Positions 39,808-47,470 of a stretch of DNA of 64,000 bases are shown in pieces. Position 1 is the stretch's first letter. The number at the start of each line of letters is the position of its first letter. The stretch lies in the NCBI GenBank assembly GCA_003644265.1, contig QNBX01000002.1:15785-79784 (forward strand). Reading direction: 5' to 3'. The position numbers and the translations under genes were made by a program. The DNA is from Planctomycetota bacterium. Lineage in GTDB: Bacteria; Planctomycetota; B15-G4. Under the pieces are notes generated by a model. That model saw only the letters and a list, made by a program, of their open reading frames with translations, was not told where the DNA came from and made no database searches.

Positions 39808-42098
39808 GGCTGGGGCTCCGGGTCGAGGGGCAGGGCCACGGGGGCGTCCAGCGGCAGGCCATCCAGTGAGCGCAGCTCCCTGTGCAGCTCCAGCACCAGC
39901 GCGCCGCTCGGCCAGCCTCCGGCGGGAGGCGCGATGTGCACCTGGCCGGCCTGCACGAAGGCAGAGGTCGCCAGCACGCCGTCGGCACTCGTGCGCACCA
40001 CCACGCTGGCGGCGTGTACCGAGGCGGGGTCGGGCTCGCCGCCCGAGAATCCGAGCATCAGCGTTTCGCCAGGGCCCAGGCCGTCCGGGAGCGGCGGGGT
40101 GAGGGAGGCCAGGAAGAAGGGCGGGGGCGTCCGGCCCGGCGCGCCCACGCTGCCGGGGCGACGGACGGGGGCGATGTCCACGCTCGGCCCGCCGGGCGCG
40201 GCCATGCCCGTGTCGTCCGCGAGGCCGCCTGGCAGTGCGCGGTAGTCCTCCACCACCCCGGCGCCGGGAGCGAAGGCGCTCAGGACGGCGGGGGGCACCA
40301 CGCTGGTGGGGGCGGGGGCCACGAGGATCTCACCCACGGCGCCCAGGCCCACCAAAGCCCGCGCCACGCCGTCATCCGACAGCTCAAGCGGGCCGCTCCC
40401 GTCAGGCTCCTCTTGCACCGTCAACAGCTCGGGTGTGTCGGGCGACCAGTCTGTGACCCGGGTGTACAGCAGCGGCAGGCGCGCCAGGGCCGGAGCGCTG
40501 GCCTCCTCCAGGGCGAGGCTGCGGTGCGCGTTGCCCTGCTCCCAGGCTGACACTTGCAGCCACCCGTGGGTCGAGACCGCCATCACTTTGGAGGCACCCT
40601 CGCCCAGCAGGCCTGCCTGAGCGTTGCCGGCCAGCAGCGCTCCGCTCAACAGCAGTGCGCCGCGGCCCTCCGAGGCCCGGGCCCCGGCGCCGCCGTTGGC
40701 GGTCAGCGCGCAGTCGGCGGCGGTCAGCAGCACGTCCGCGTCGGCCGAGGTGAGCGAGAGGCCGTCGCCGCCGTTGCCGTGGGCGAGCAGCGTGGACAGG
40801 TTGGCCTGTGACGGCCCGTCCAGGTCGAGCTGCAGCCCGTGCCCGAGATTCTCCCGGCACACCAGGCCCTCGAGCAGCAGCGTGGCACGGCCGCCCGAGG
40901 CCGCGTCGAAGTCGACGTCGACGAGGCAGCCCGCGGCGCCGTTGCGCTCGAAGCGGTTGCCTTTCAGGGTCACCTCGAAGCGTCCGATGCCGACCGTCAG
41001 CGTGGGCGCCATGTCGAGGTCGAGCCCTTCGGTGCCGTTGCCGGCGAAGCGGCTGTCGCAGATCACCACATGCCCCACATGCGCGGCGCCCACCCTCAGG
41101 TCGTCGATGTCCAGGCCTTCTTGCACGTTGCTATCGAAGCGGCAAGCGCGCACGTCCAGATCGAAGGAGCCGTTGGCGGAGAAACCCTCGGCGCCGTTGC
41201 CGACCGAGAGGCTGCCGAGCACCACCACGGGCACCGGCGCCACGAAGGGCACGCCCTTCCAGCGCAGGCCGGGTCCGGCGGCGCCGACCATGGCGCACAT
41301 GCGCACTTCCAGCGGGGCGTCCAGGCCTTGCAAGCCCGAGCTGGCGACGCCGCGGCCGTCCAGCACCAGGCCGTCCAGGATCACGAGCCCGGCTCCCGAT
41401 GCGGCGGCGACGGGCTGGCCGGGCACGCCCTGCAGCACGGTCAGGTGCAGCTCCGGGTCGCGGGTGGCCAACTCGAAGCCCGGGGCGAAGCCGCCGTAGA
41501 CGGCGCTGAGCGGGAACATGGGGTAGGCGCCGGGCGGGTAGATGCCCTCGGCCACCCAGAGGTTGGCGCCGCCCATGAGCAGGCTGTCGATCAGCGCAGG
41601 GAACAGGCCGTTGTACGCCCTGGCGGGTGAGCTGCCGTCGCCGCCGTCGGCCGCGGCGATGTCCACAAACACAGGCGGCGCCAGGCGCGCGCTGAGTACG
41701 GCGCCTGCGGGCAGCCAGTCGCCGTCGTCCTGACCCAGCCCAAGACCCACACGCAGCTCATCCCCGGGCGAGAAACCCGTGACGATCAGGCCGTTTCCCT
41801 CCAGCGGAGAGAGCAGCGGCTCGCGCTCGTACAGCGGCTCGCCGGGCGCAGCCACGAAGAGCCCCAGGATCAGCGTGTCGTCCTGCGCCACCCAGCGCAC
41901 GGCCAGGCGATCGGCGGCCGGCACCAGCGAGACCACGGTGGCGGCGGACGGCGGCGGCGCCGGGTTGAGGGGCGGCAGGGTCACTCCCGCCTGGACCTGG
42001 ACGCTGGAGCCGCCGCCGCTCCCTGAGAGCCGGCCGCACGCGACCAGCGACCAGGGAAGCAGCGCCAAGAGCAACAGGGCCTGTGCTCGTCGGTTCAC
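39804..42098 (-). CDS. Right-handed beta-helix lipoprotein
   Basis: A 764-residue predicted lipoprotein (LLLLALLPWSLVAC, lipobox Cys21). After a Pro-rich linker and a fibronectin-like segment (about 50-140) comes a sequence typical of parallel beta-helix proteins. It begins VFVDIAAADGGDGSSPARAY and LWVAEGIYPPGAYPMF, followed by repeated coils such as VVICDSRFAGNGTEGLDLDM and GNRFERNGAAGCLVDVDFD. No polysaccharide lyase catalytic motif is recognisable. The C-terminus has a beta-sandwich-like stretch (SVVVRTSADGVLATSAFVQA). It lies 16 bases after the Carboxypeptidase-regulatory-repeat gene and overlaps the sulfatase-like gene. It is probably a cell-surface scaffold or polysaccharide-binding protein. 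Confidence 0.8.
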   Translation of the reverse strand: MNRRAQALLLLALLPWSLVACGRLSGSGGGSSVQVQAGVTLPPLNPAPPPSAATVVSLVPAADRLAVRWVAQDDTLILGLFVAAPGEPLYEREPLLSPLEGNGLIVTGFSPGDELRVGLGLGQDDGDWLPAGAVLSARLAPPVFVDIAAADGGDGSSPARAYNGLFPALIDSLLMGGANLWVAEGIYPPGAYPMFPLSAVYGGFAPGFELATRDPELHLTVLQGVPGQPVAAASGAGLVILDGLVLDGRGVASSGLQGLDAPLEVRMCAMVGAAGPGLRWKGVPFVAPVPVVVLGSLSVGNGAEGFSANGSFDLDVRACRFDSNVQEGLDIDDLRVGAAHVGHVVICDSRFAGNGTEGLDLDMAPTLTVGIGRFEVTLKGNRFERNGAAGCLVDVDFDAASGGRATLLLEGLVCRENLGHGLQLDLDGPSQANLSTLLAHGNGGDGLSLTSADADVLLTAADCALTANGGAGARASEGRGALLLSGALLAGNAQAGLLGEGASKVMAVSTHGWLQVSAWEQGNAHRSLALEEASAPALARLPLLYTRVTDWSPDTPELLTVQEEPDGSGPLELSDDGVARALVGLGAVGEILVAPAPTSVVPPAVLSAFAPGAGVVEDYRALPGGLADDTGMAAPGGPSVDIAPVRRPGSVGAPGRTPPPFFLASLTPPLPDGLGPGETLMLGFSGGEPDPASVHAASVVVRTSADGVLATSAFVQAGQVHIAPPAGGWPSGALVLELHRELRSLDGLPLDAPVALPLDPEPQP

Positions 42099-42113
42099 GG
42101 AACGTGTGCTCGC

Positions 42114-43661
42114 TCAGTCACAGAAGCTGATCGAGACCGCGTTGCTGAACGCGAGCCCGAAGGGAGTGACGCCCGCGTCTTGCACCACGAACTGGGTGTA
42201 GGCTGTGGCGCCGAGGAACGAGAGGTCGTTGGGAACGGCTGCGGGAATGCTCAGGGCGCCTGCGCCGGGTGCGCCCGGCGCACCGCCCAGCGGCAGGAAG
42301 GACAGGAAGAACGGCAGGCTCATGTCCACCAGCAGGGTGCCGCCCTTGAAGGGCACGGCGGACGGACCGAAGCCGAGAATCCAGCCGACGGTTGAAGCGC
42401 CCACGCCGTTCGACAGCTCCAGCGTGTAGTCGGGGTTGCCCAGGCGGGGCGCGCCGCCGGAGCTGCCGTACACGGGGACGAACCCGCCGGTGCCGGGCGT
42501 GCCGGCGCCATAGGCGCTGTGGAAGGCGCAGTCGCCCAGGGTGCCGTTGAGCGTGGTGCTGCCCGCCACGAGCACCGATGTCTGCTCCAGCGTGCTGTAG
42601 GGCAGGGCGTAGGGCGGCTCGAACTCGACGTTCCAGGTTCCGTTGGGGACGACGACCTGGTAGTGCCCGCCGCCGTCGGTCTTGTCATTGCAGGTGGTGA
42701 GCTTGAACCCTGTCGCGCTGTCACGCACGTCGATGTCGACGCCGGCCAACCCGCCGCCGCCCGGGGCGCTGACGGTGCCCTGAAGCACCACGCCGAACTG
42801 GAGCAGGGTCAGGCCCAGGTTCACGTCGGCGCCGGCCACCACCACGGGGAACGACTGCCCCACCAGCTGCGAGCCAAACGTGGGGCAGACCTCGAACTCG
42901 TAGATTCCGTCGGGCACCACCACGGAGGCCAGCCCCGCGGCGCTCGTGTTGTCCTGGGGCGTGTAGAGCGTCTGGCCTGTGACGGTGTCGACGGTGTCGG
43001 TGTCGGCTCCCGGGACCGGCAGTCCACCCGGCCTCTGCACCAGGGTGATGATGCGGTGACCGTCCGGCAGCACCACGTCGCCGAGGTTGAAGTCGACGCT
43101 GGCGGCGACATCCAGAGCTTGTGACGCCAGCGTGGTGAACGTCACGGGTGTGGTGTCGAATCGGATCTCGAGCGCGCCCAGCGGAACGGCCAGGATGAAG
43201 TTGCCGAGCGCATCGGTGTTGTCACCGATCAGGTCGAGGTTGGTCCCCGTGGCCAGGTCGATCACGTCGAGGTTGACGCCTGCCACCGGCACGCCCTGGG
43301 CCGTCACGCAGCGTCCGGTCATGGTCACGCCCTGGAGCAACTCGACCGTGCCCAGGTTGCTTGTGCCCGCGACGGTGACGTCGACCAGGGTCGTGATGAG
43401 GTTGGGCGGGCTCGGGATGAAGACGATGTTGAACACACCTCCGGGGATGACGGTCGTGCTGAAGCTGCCGTTGAGGTCCGTGCCGCCGTTGAAGACGTCG
43501 GGGTCGCCCCCGCTGCCCTCGTTGCACACGTTGATGTTCACTCCGGCCTGGGGCACGCCCAGGGCATCGACCACAACTCCGGTGATGAGCTGGGCTGGGA
43601 CGCCGCCAGCGAGGGCGGCCAGGGCGAGGGCCCCGAGGGCAAACTGGGAGAGGGGGCGCAT
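42114..43661 (-). CDS. Exported protein with Carboxypeptidase-regulatory-like repeats and shared C-terminal module
   Basis: A 515-residue exported protein (signal peptide LGALALAALAGGVPA before QLITG). It contains about four tandem CarboxypepD_reg-like beta-sandwich repeats of roughly 85-100 residues. Each has a V-x-G-V-P-V-A-G-V-x-V-core and a Y/F-x-V-x-P-P closing strand (GRCVTAQGVPVAGVNLDVID, GHYQVVVPNGTWNVEFEPPY). The last 130 residues are the shared module (SAVPFKGGTLLVDMSLP, then TQFVVQDAGVTPFGLAFSNA). Such repeats usually bind sugars or act as spacers. First gene of a three-gene operon driven by sigma-54 promoter P3. Confidence 0.82.
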   Translation of the reverse strand: MRPLSQFALGALALAALAGGVPAQLITGVVVDALGVPQAGVNINVCNEGSGGDPDVFNGGTDLNGSFSTTVIPGGVFNIVFIPSPPNLITTLVDVTVAGTSNLGTVELLQGVTMTGRCVTAQGVPVAGVNLDVIDLATGTNLDLIGDNTDALGNFILAVPLGALEIRFDTTPVTFTTLASQALDVAASVDFNLGDVVLPDGHRIITLVQRPGGLPVPGADTDTVDTVTGQTLYTPQDNTSAAGLASVVVPDGIYEFEVCPTFGSQLVGQSFPVVVAGADVNLGLTLLQFGVVLQGTVSAPGGGGLAGVDIDVRDSATGFKLTTCNDKTDGGGHYQVVVPNGTWNVEFEPPYALPYSTLEQTSVLVAGSTTLNGTLGDCAFHSAYGAGTPGTGGFVPVYGSSGGAPRLGNPDYTLELSNGVGASTVGWILGFGPSAVPFKGGTLLVDMSLPFFLSFLPLGGAPGAPGAGALSIPAAVPNDLSFLGATAYTQFVVQDAGVTPFGLAFSNAVSISFCD

Positions 43662-43746
43662 GGGGAGACTCCGTAGAGGCGATGGGGTCCGCCGTTGGGG
43701 CGGTGGTGAGGGGCGCGGTTGGTGGCGCTTGTCCGCTGGTCCAAGT

Positions 43747-43762
43747 AGCAATGCCCGTGCCA
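43747..43762 (-). promoter_or_regulatory. Sigma-54 (-24/-12) promoter P3
   Basis: On the minus strand: TGGCACG-GGCA-TTGCT, a perfect consensus match. Predicted start near 43736, 75 bases ahead of the first gene of the secreted-protein operon. Palindrome U3 is centred 118 bases upstream. Confidence 0.85.
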
Positions 43763-43844
43763 GAGCGGGTGCGGGGCCTCACCGAGCCGCTTCAGCCCAC
43801 AGCGCCCGATCCAGGCGGCGGGGGCGCATGTGGACTCCCCGCGG

Positions 43845-43863
43845 GTGACCAAATTCTGGACAC
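43845..43863. promoter_or_regulatory. Palindromic activator-binding site U3 between divergent sigma-54 promoters
   Basis: GTGACCAA-ATT-CTGGACAC; on the other strand GTGTCCAG-AAT-TTGGTCAC. One arm is consensus and the other has two changes. Its centre is 118 bases from the predicted start of P3 and 117 from that of P4, so a single activator complex could serve both operons. Confidence 0.65.
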
Positions 43864-43944
43864 GCCCACTGGAACGTGGACGAAGCGGCCGTTTCCAGCC
43901 CCTCCAACGGCGGGCGGCGGGCCCGGAGACCGTTCTTGGCTGAT

Positions 43945-43960
43945 TGGCACCGGGGTTGCT
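43945..43960 (+). promoter_or_regulatory. Sigma-54 (-24/-12) promoter P4 of the surface-glycan operon
   Basis: TGGCACC-GGGG-TTGCT, one base from consensus, with correct spacing of the GG and GC pairs. Predicted start near 43971, 46 bases ahead of the ATG of the first glycosyltransferase gene. Confidence 0.8.
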
Positions 43961-44016
43961 GTAAGAGCTGCTTGAGCCCGGAGAGGCTCCGCTCCCCACC
44001 CCCTTGGCTGCTTCCC

Positions 44017-45186
44017 ATGCGCATCCTGCTCTACAGCCACGACTCCTACGGGCTGGGCCACCTGCGTCGCTCCATGACCCTGGCCCAGGCCTTGGTGCAG
44101 GAACTGGCCAGCGCCTCGGTGCTGGTGGTGACCGGGTCTCCCTGCGCCACGCACTTCGCCCCGCCGCCGGGGGTGGAAGTGGTCAAGCTGCCCTCCATCA
44201 CCAAGGACGATGCCGGTGTGCTGGTCCCGCGCACGCTGCGCGCCCACCTGGACGACGTGCTGGCCCTGCGGCGGGCCCTGCTGGGCGAGGCCTTTCGTGC
44301 CTTCGCGCCGGAGCTGCTGGTGGTGGATCACCGCATCGTGGGTCTGGGCGAGGAGCTGACCGGTGTGCTGGAGGCCGCGCGCCGCTCCGACGTGGCCACC
44401 ATCCTGGGTCTGCGCGATGTGATCGACAGCCCGGAGGCCGTAGCGCGGGAGTGGAGTCAACCCGCCGCGCGCAAGGCCCTGCGCAGCAGCTACGACCGCA
44501 TCTGCATCTACGGCTGGCCCACGCTGTTCGATCATCGGCGCGAGTACCCGCTGCCCGCCGAGGTCGTGCCGCGGGTGGAGTTCACCGGCCTGGTGGTGCG
44601 CAATCCGCCGCGCCTGCGCATCCGTCCCTTGCCGCCCAGCCGCATGTCGGTGCTGGTGACCGTGGGCGGCGGCCAGGACGGGGGCTCCTCCATCGAGCGC
44701 TACATGTCCGCGTTGGAGCTGGATCCGCCTGACTGGGACAGCCGCATCCTGCTGGGGCCGCTGCTGTGCCGGGACGTGGCGCGTCGGGTGCGCCGGCGCG
44801 CCCGCATGCTGGGCGGCGTGGCCGTGCACGAGTTCAAGTCGGACGTGCCGCGTCTCTTGGCGGAGAGCGACGCGGTGGTGGCCATGGCCGGCTACAACAC
44901 CACCGCCGAGATTCTGCAGAGCGGCACCCCCGCGGTGCTGCTGCCGCGCCTGGCTCCGCGTCGCGAGCAGCTCATCCGGGCCCAGCGCCTGGGGCGGCTG
45001 GGGTTGGTGCAGCCGCTGCCGCACGCCACGGCCGAGACCCTGCGAGGCGCGCTGGAGACCGCGCTGGCGCGCCCACGTCGTCCCGTGAGCAGCGTCCCGC
45101 TCGACGGCGCCGCGCGCTTCGTGCAGGTGGTCAAGGAGCTCATGGGCGCCAGCATCACCCCGATCAAGGAGGCCGCCTCGGCATGA
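44017..45186 (+). CDS. MurG-like glycosyltransferase (COG4671 type)
   Basis: A 389-residue GT-B fold enzyme. ATG 44017 begins MRILLYSHDSYGLGHLRRSM, with the G-L-G-H motif that opens MurG-like and COG4671 proteins. The C-terminal half has the nucleotide-binding loop LVTVGGGQDGGSSIERYM, then HEFKSDVPRLLAESDAVVAM and AGYNTTAEILQSGTPAVLLP with RREQLIRAQRL, the donor-binding pattern of this group. No signal or membrane helix; it would work at the inner face of the membrane. The gene opens the operon from sigma-54 promoter P4 and overlaps the next gene by four bases. Acceptor and donor are unknown; a lipid-linked saccharide precursor is plausible from the downstream exporter. Confidence 0.87.
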   Translation: MRILLYSHDSYGLGHLRRSMTLAQALVQELASASVLVVTGSPCATHFAPPPGVEVVKLPSITKDDAGVLVPRTLRAHLDDVLALRRALLGEAFRAFAPELLVVDHRIVGLGEELTGVLEAARRSDVATILGLRDVIDSPEAVAREWSQPAARKALRSSYDRICIYGWPTLFDHRREYPLPAEVVPRVEFTGLVVRNPPRLRIRPLPPSRMSVLVTVGGGQDGGSSIERYMSALELDPPDWDSRILLGPLLCRDVARRVRRRARMLGGVAVHEFKSDVPRLLAESDAVVAMAGYNTTAEILQSGTPAVLLPRLAPRREQLIRAQRLGRLGLVQPLPHATAETLRGALETALARPRRPVSSVPLDGAARFVQVVKELMGASITPIKEAASA

Positions 45187-46433
45187 CCGCACCCAAAGTG
45201 ACGTACCTGCTCAAGAAATTCCCGCGGCTCTCGGAGACCTTCATCCTGAACGAGCTGCTGGCGCTACAGGGCCAGGGGCTGGAGCTGTCGGTGCTCTCCC
45301 GGCGCGAGCCCGACGACGAGCCGCGCCACCCCGAGCTGGCCGGCCTCGGCGCGCCCGTGGATGTGCTCCCCAGCTGGCGCTCGCTCGACCCTTGGAGCCT
45401 GCTGTTCGGCGCCGACGTCGAGCTGCGTGAAGCGCTCGCCACGCGGCTCCCGGGCGTGTTGGCCAGCTTCGGCGCCTTCGGCCACCCGCGCATGCCGTCG
45501 CTGTTGGCTGAGGCCGTGTACCTGTTCGGCCGCTGTCGCGAGCAGGGCGTGCGGCATCTGCACGTGCACTTCGCTACCGATGCCGCCGTGGTGGCCTGCT
45601 TGCTGGAGGCGTTGGGCGGTCCCGGCTACAGCCTGACCCTGCACGCCAAGGACATCTACCGCGAGACGGTCGATCCGGCGCTGTTGGCGCGCCTGGTCGG
45701 CAACTCGCGCTTCAGCGTGACCGTGTGCGACGCCAACGTGCGCCACATCACGCAGTTGCTGGGCGAGGCGGCCGCGCGCCGCCTGCGACGGCACTACAAC
45801 GGCATCGACGTGTCCGCCTTGTCGGACGCGCCCACCCACCCGGGCGCGCGCGACGCCGAACACATCCTCGCGGTGGGCCGGCTGGTGCCCAAGAAGGGCT
45901 TCTCATACCTGCTGGAGGCGATGTCGCAGCTGCTCCCGCGGCGCCCCGGGCTGCGCCTGACCCTGGTGGGCGACGGCGACGATCGCCCTGCGCTGGAGGC
46001 CCGCTCGGCCGAGCTGGGGCTGTCGTCCGTCGTGACCTTCACGGGTGCCCGGGACCAGGGCGAGGTACGCAAGCTGCTGTCCCACGCCACGCTCATGGCC
46101 CTGCCCTGCGTGGTGGCCGAGGACGGCAACCGCGACGCCCTGCCCACCGTGCTGCTGGAGGCCCTGGCCGCGGGGCTGCCCGTGGTGAGTACGCCGGTGA
46201 CCGGCATCCCGGAGATCGTGGACGACGGCCGCGCCGGGCGCCTGGTGCCCGAGCGTGATGTCGCCGGCTTGGCCCGGGCCCTGGACGAGCTGTTGAGCGA
46301 CGCCGACGAACGCGGGCGCCTGGCGCGGGCCGGGCGGCAGCGCGCGCGACAGCTCTTCAACATGCACAGCAATGCCAGCGTGCTGGCGGAGTGGTTCCGC
46401 CACGCGGTCCCCGAGAGGGCCGCAGTGTGCTGA
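45183..46433 (+). CDS. Family 4-type glycosyltransferase
   Basis: A 416-residue GT-B enzyme. ATG 45183 overlaps the previous stop (ATGA). The start VTYLLKKFPRLSETFILNEL is diagnostic for exopolysaccharide GT4 enzymes of the WcaL/colanic-acid type. It continues with HLHVHFATDAAVVACLL, then ILAVGRLVPKKGFSYLLEAM, LTLVGDGDDRPALE, and the E-x7-E-like motif in EDGNRDALPTVLLEALAAGL followed by PVVSTPVTGIPEIV. Such enzymes transfer sugars to growing surface polysaccharide on the cytoplasmic side. It is coupled to both neighbours: the next start codon lies inside its last three codons. Confidence 0.92.
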   Translation: MTAPKVTYLLKKFPRLSETFILNELLALQGQGLELSVLSRREPDDEPRHPELAGLGAPVDVLPSWRSLDPWSLLFGADVELREALATRLPGVLASFGAFGHPRMPSLLAEAVYLFGRCREQGVRHLHVHFATDAAVVACLLEALGGPGYSLTLHAKDIYRETVDPALLARLVGNSRFSVTVCDANVRHITQLLGEAAARRLRRHYNGIDVSALSDAPTHPGARDAEHILAVGRLVPKKGFSYLLEAMSQLLPRRPGLRLTLVGDGDDRPALEARSAELGLSSVVTFTGARDQGEVRKLLSHATLMALPCVVAEDGNRDALPTVLLEALAAGLPVVSTPVTGIPEIVDDGRAGRLVPERDVAGLARALDELLSDADERGRLARAGRQRARQLFNMHSNASVLAEWFRHAVPERAAVC

Positions 46434-47470
46434 TCGCGTCGGTCAACCAGGACCGTGGCATCAAGCCGGGCGCCGACAAGGGCGCCGCGGTGCACCAGGC
46501 CGCCATGCGCGCCGCGCTGGCGGGCTGCGGCGCGCGCGTGCTCGAGGTGGACGCCAGCGACGACGCCGCCGTGGCCGCCGCGTTGGAGCAGGCCGAGGGC
46601 CTCAACCTGGTCTACGAGCGCTACGCCTTGGGCTGCGGTGTGGCCGGTCGGGTGGCGGCCGACTTGGGTGTGCCGCACGTGCTGGAGGTGAACGCGCCGC
46701 TCCTGGACGAGGCCGCGCGCCATCGCGGCGCGCTGGCGGACGCGGCCGCGCGACAGCGCGAGCAAGAGATCCTGCGTCGTGCCACGATTCTGCTGGCGGT
46801 CTCGAGCGAGGTGGCGCGCTGGCTCAAGCAGGAGGGCGTGTCGCCCGAGCGCGTGCGCGTGCGCCCCAACGGCGTGGACCCGCAGCGCTTTCACCCCGGG
46901 CTGCGGACGCGAGACGACGACACCTTCGTGCTGGGCTTCCACGGCCGGCTGCGTCCCTGGCACGGCTTCGAACACCTGGTGGACGTGTTCGCGCGCTTGG
47001 TGTCACGAGGCCTGCCCGTGCGCTTGGAGGTGGTGGGCCGCGGCGACTACGCCGAACTGCTCGCCGCCCGGCTGCCCCCGGAGTCCTGGCGTGTGACGCC
47101 CTGGGTTCCGCACGCGGAGGTCGGGGCGCATGTGGCGCGCTTCGACGCCCTGGCGCTGACCTACTCCCCCGATGGCCCCTGCTACTTCTCCCCGCTCAAG
47201 CTGCTGGAGGCCATGGCGGTGGGTGCGGTGCCGCTGGTGCCCGACCTGGGTGATCTGCCGGCGCTCGTGCGCCACGGTCGCGACGGTGTCGTCTACCTGG
47301 CGGGCGACTGGGACGGGCTCGAGCAAGCGCTGACTGGTCTCATTCTGCGCCGCGAGTGGCGCGATGAGCTGGGCGCCGCCGCCGCCGCCAGCGCCCGCGG
47401 TCGCACCTGGGAGGCCCTGGCCCAGGAGGTGCTGGAGCTGGTCCCGGCGCGGCGGAGCGCGGCTCCATGA
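46427..47470 (+). CDS. Glycosyltransferase (GT4-like)
   Basis: A 347-residue glycosyltransferase. GTG 46427, which overlaps the previous stop by seven bases and has GAGAGG upstream, gives the natural Rossmann start LIASVNQDRGIKPGADKGAA. It contains the two-domain GT-B pattern: VPHVLEVNAPLLDEAARHR and AVSSEVARWLKQEGVSPERV in the acceptor half. LGFHGRLRPWHGFEHLVDVF, then ALTYSPDGPCYFSPLKLLEA and AVGAVPLVPDLGDLP form the donor half. The E-x7-E motif is degenerate. It is followed immediately (ATGA overlap) by the ABC exporter gene. Confidence 0.88.
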   Translation: MLIASVNQDRGIKPGADKGAAVHQAAMRAALAGCGARVLEVDASDDAAVAAALEQAEGLNLVYERYALGCGVAGRVAADLGVPHVLEVNAPLLDEAARHRGALADAAARQREQEILRRATILLAVSSEVARWLKQEGVSPERVRVRPNGVDPQRFHPGLRTRDDDTFVLGFHGRLRPWHGFEHLVDVFARLVSRGLPVRLEVVGRGDYAELLAARLPPESWRVTPWVPHAEVGAHVARFDALALTYSPDGPCYFSPLKLLEAMAVGAVPLVPDLGDLPALVRHGRDGVVYLAGDWDGLEQALTGLILRREWRDELGAAAAASARGRTWEALAQEVLELVPARRSAAP

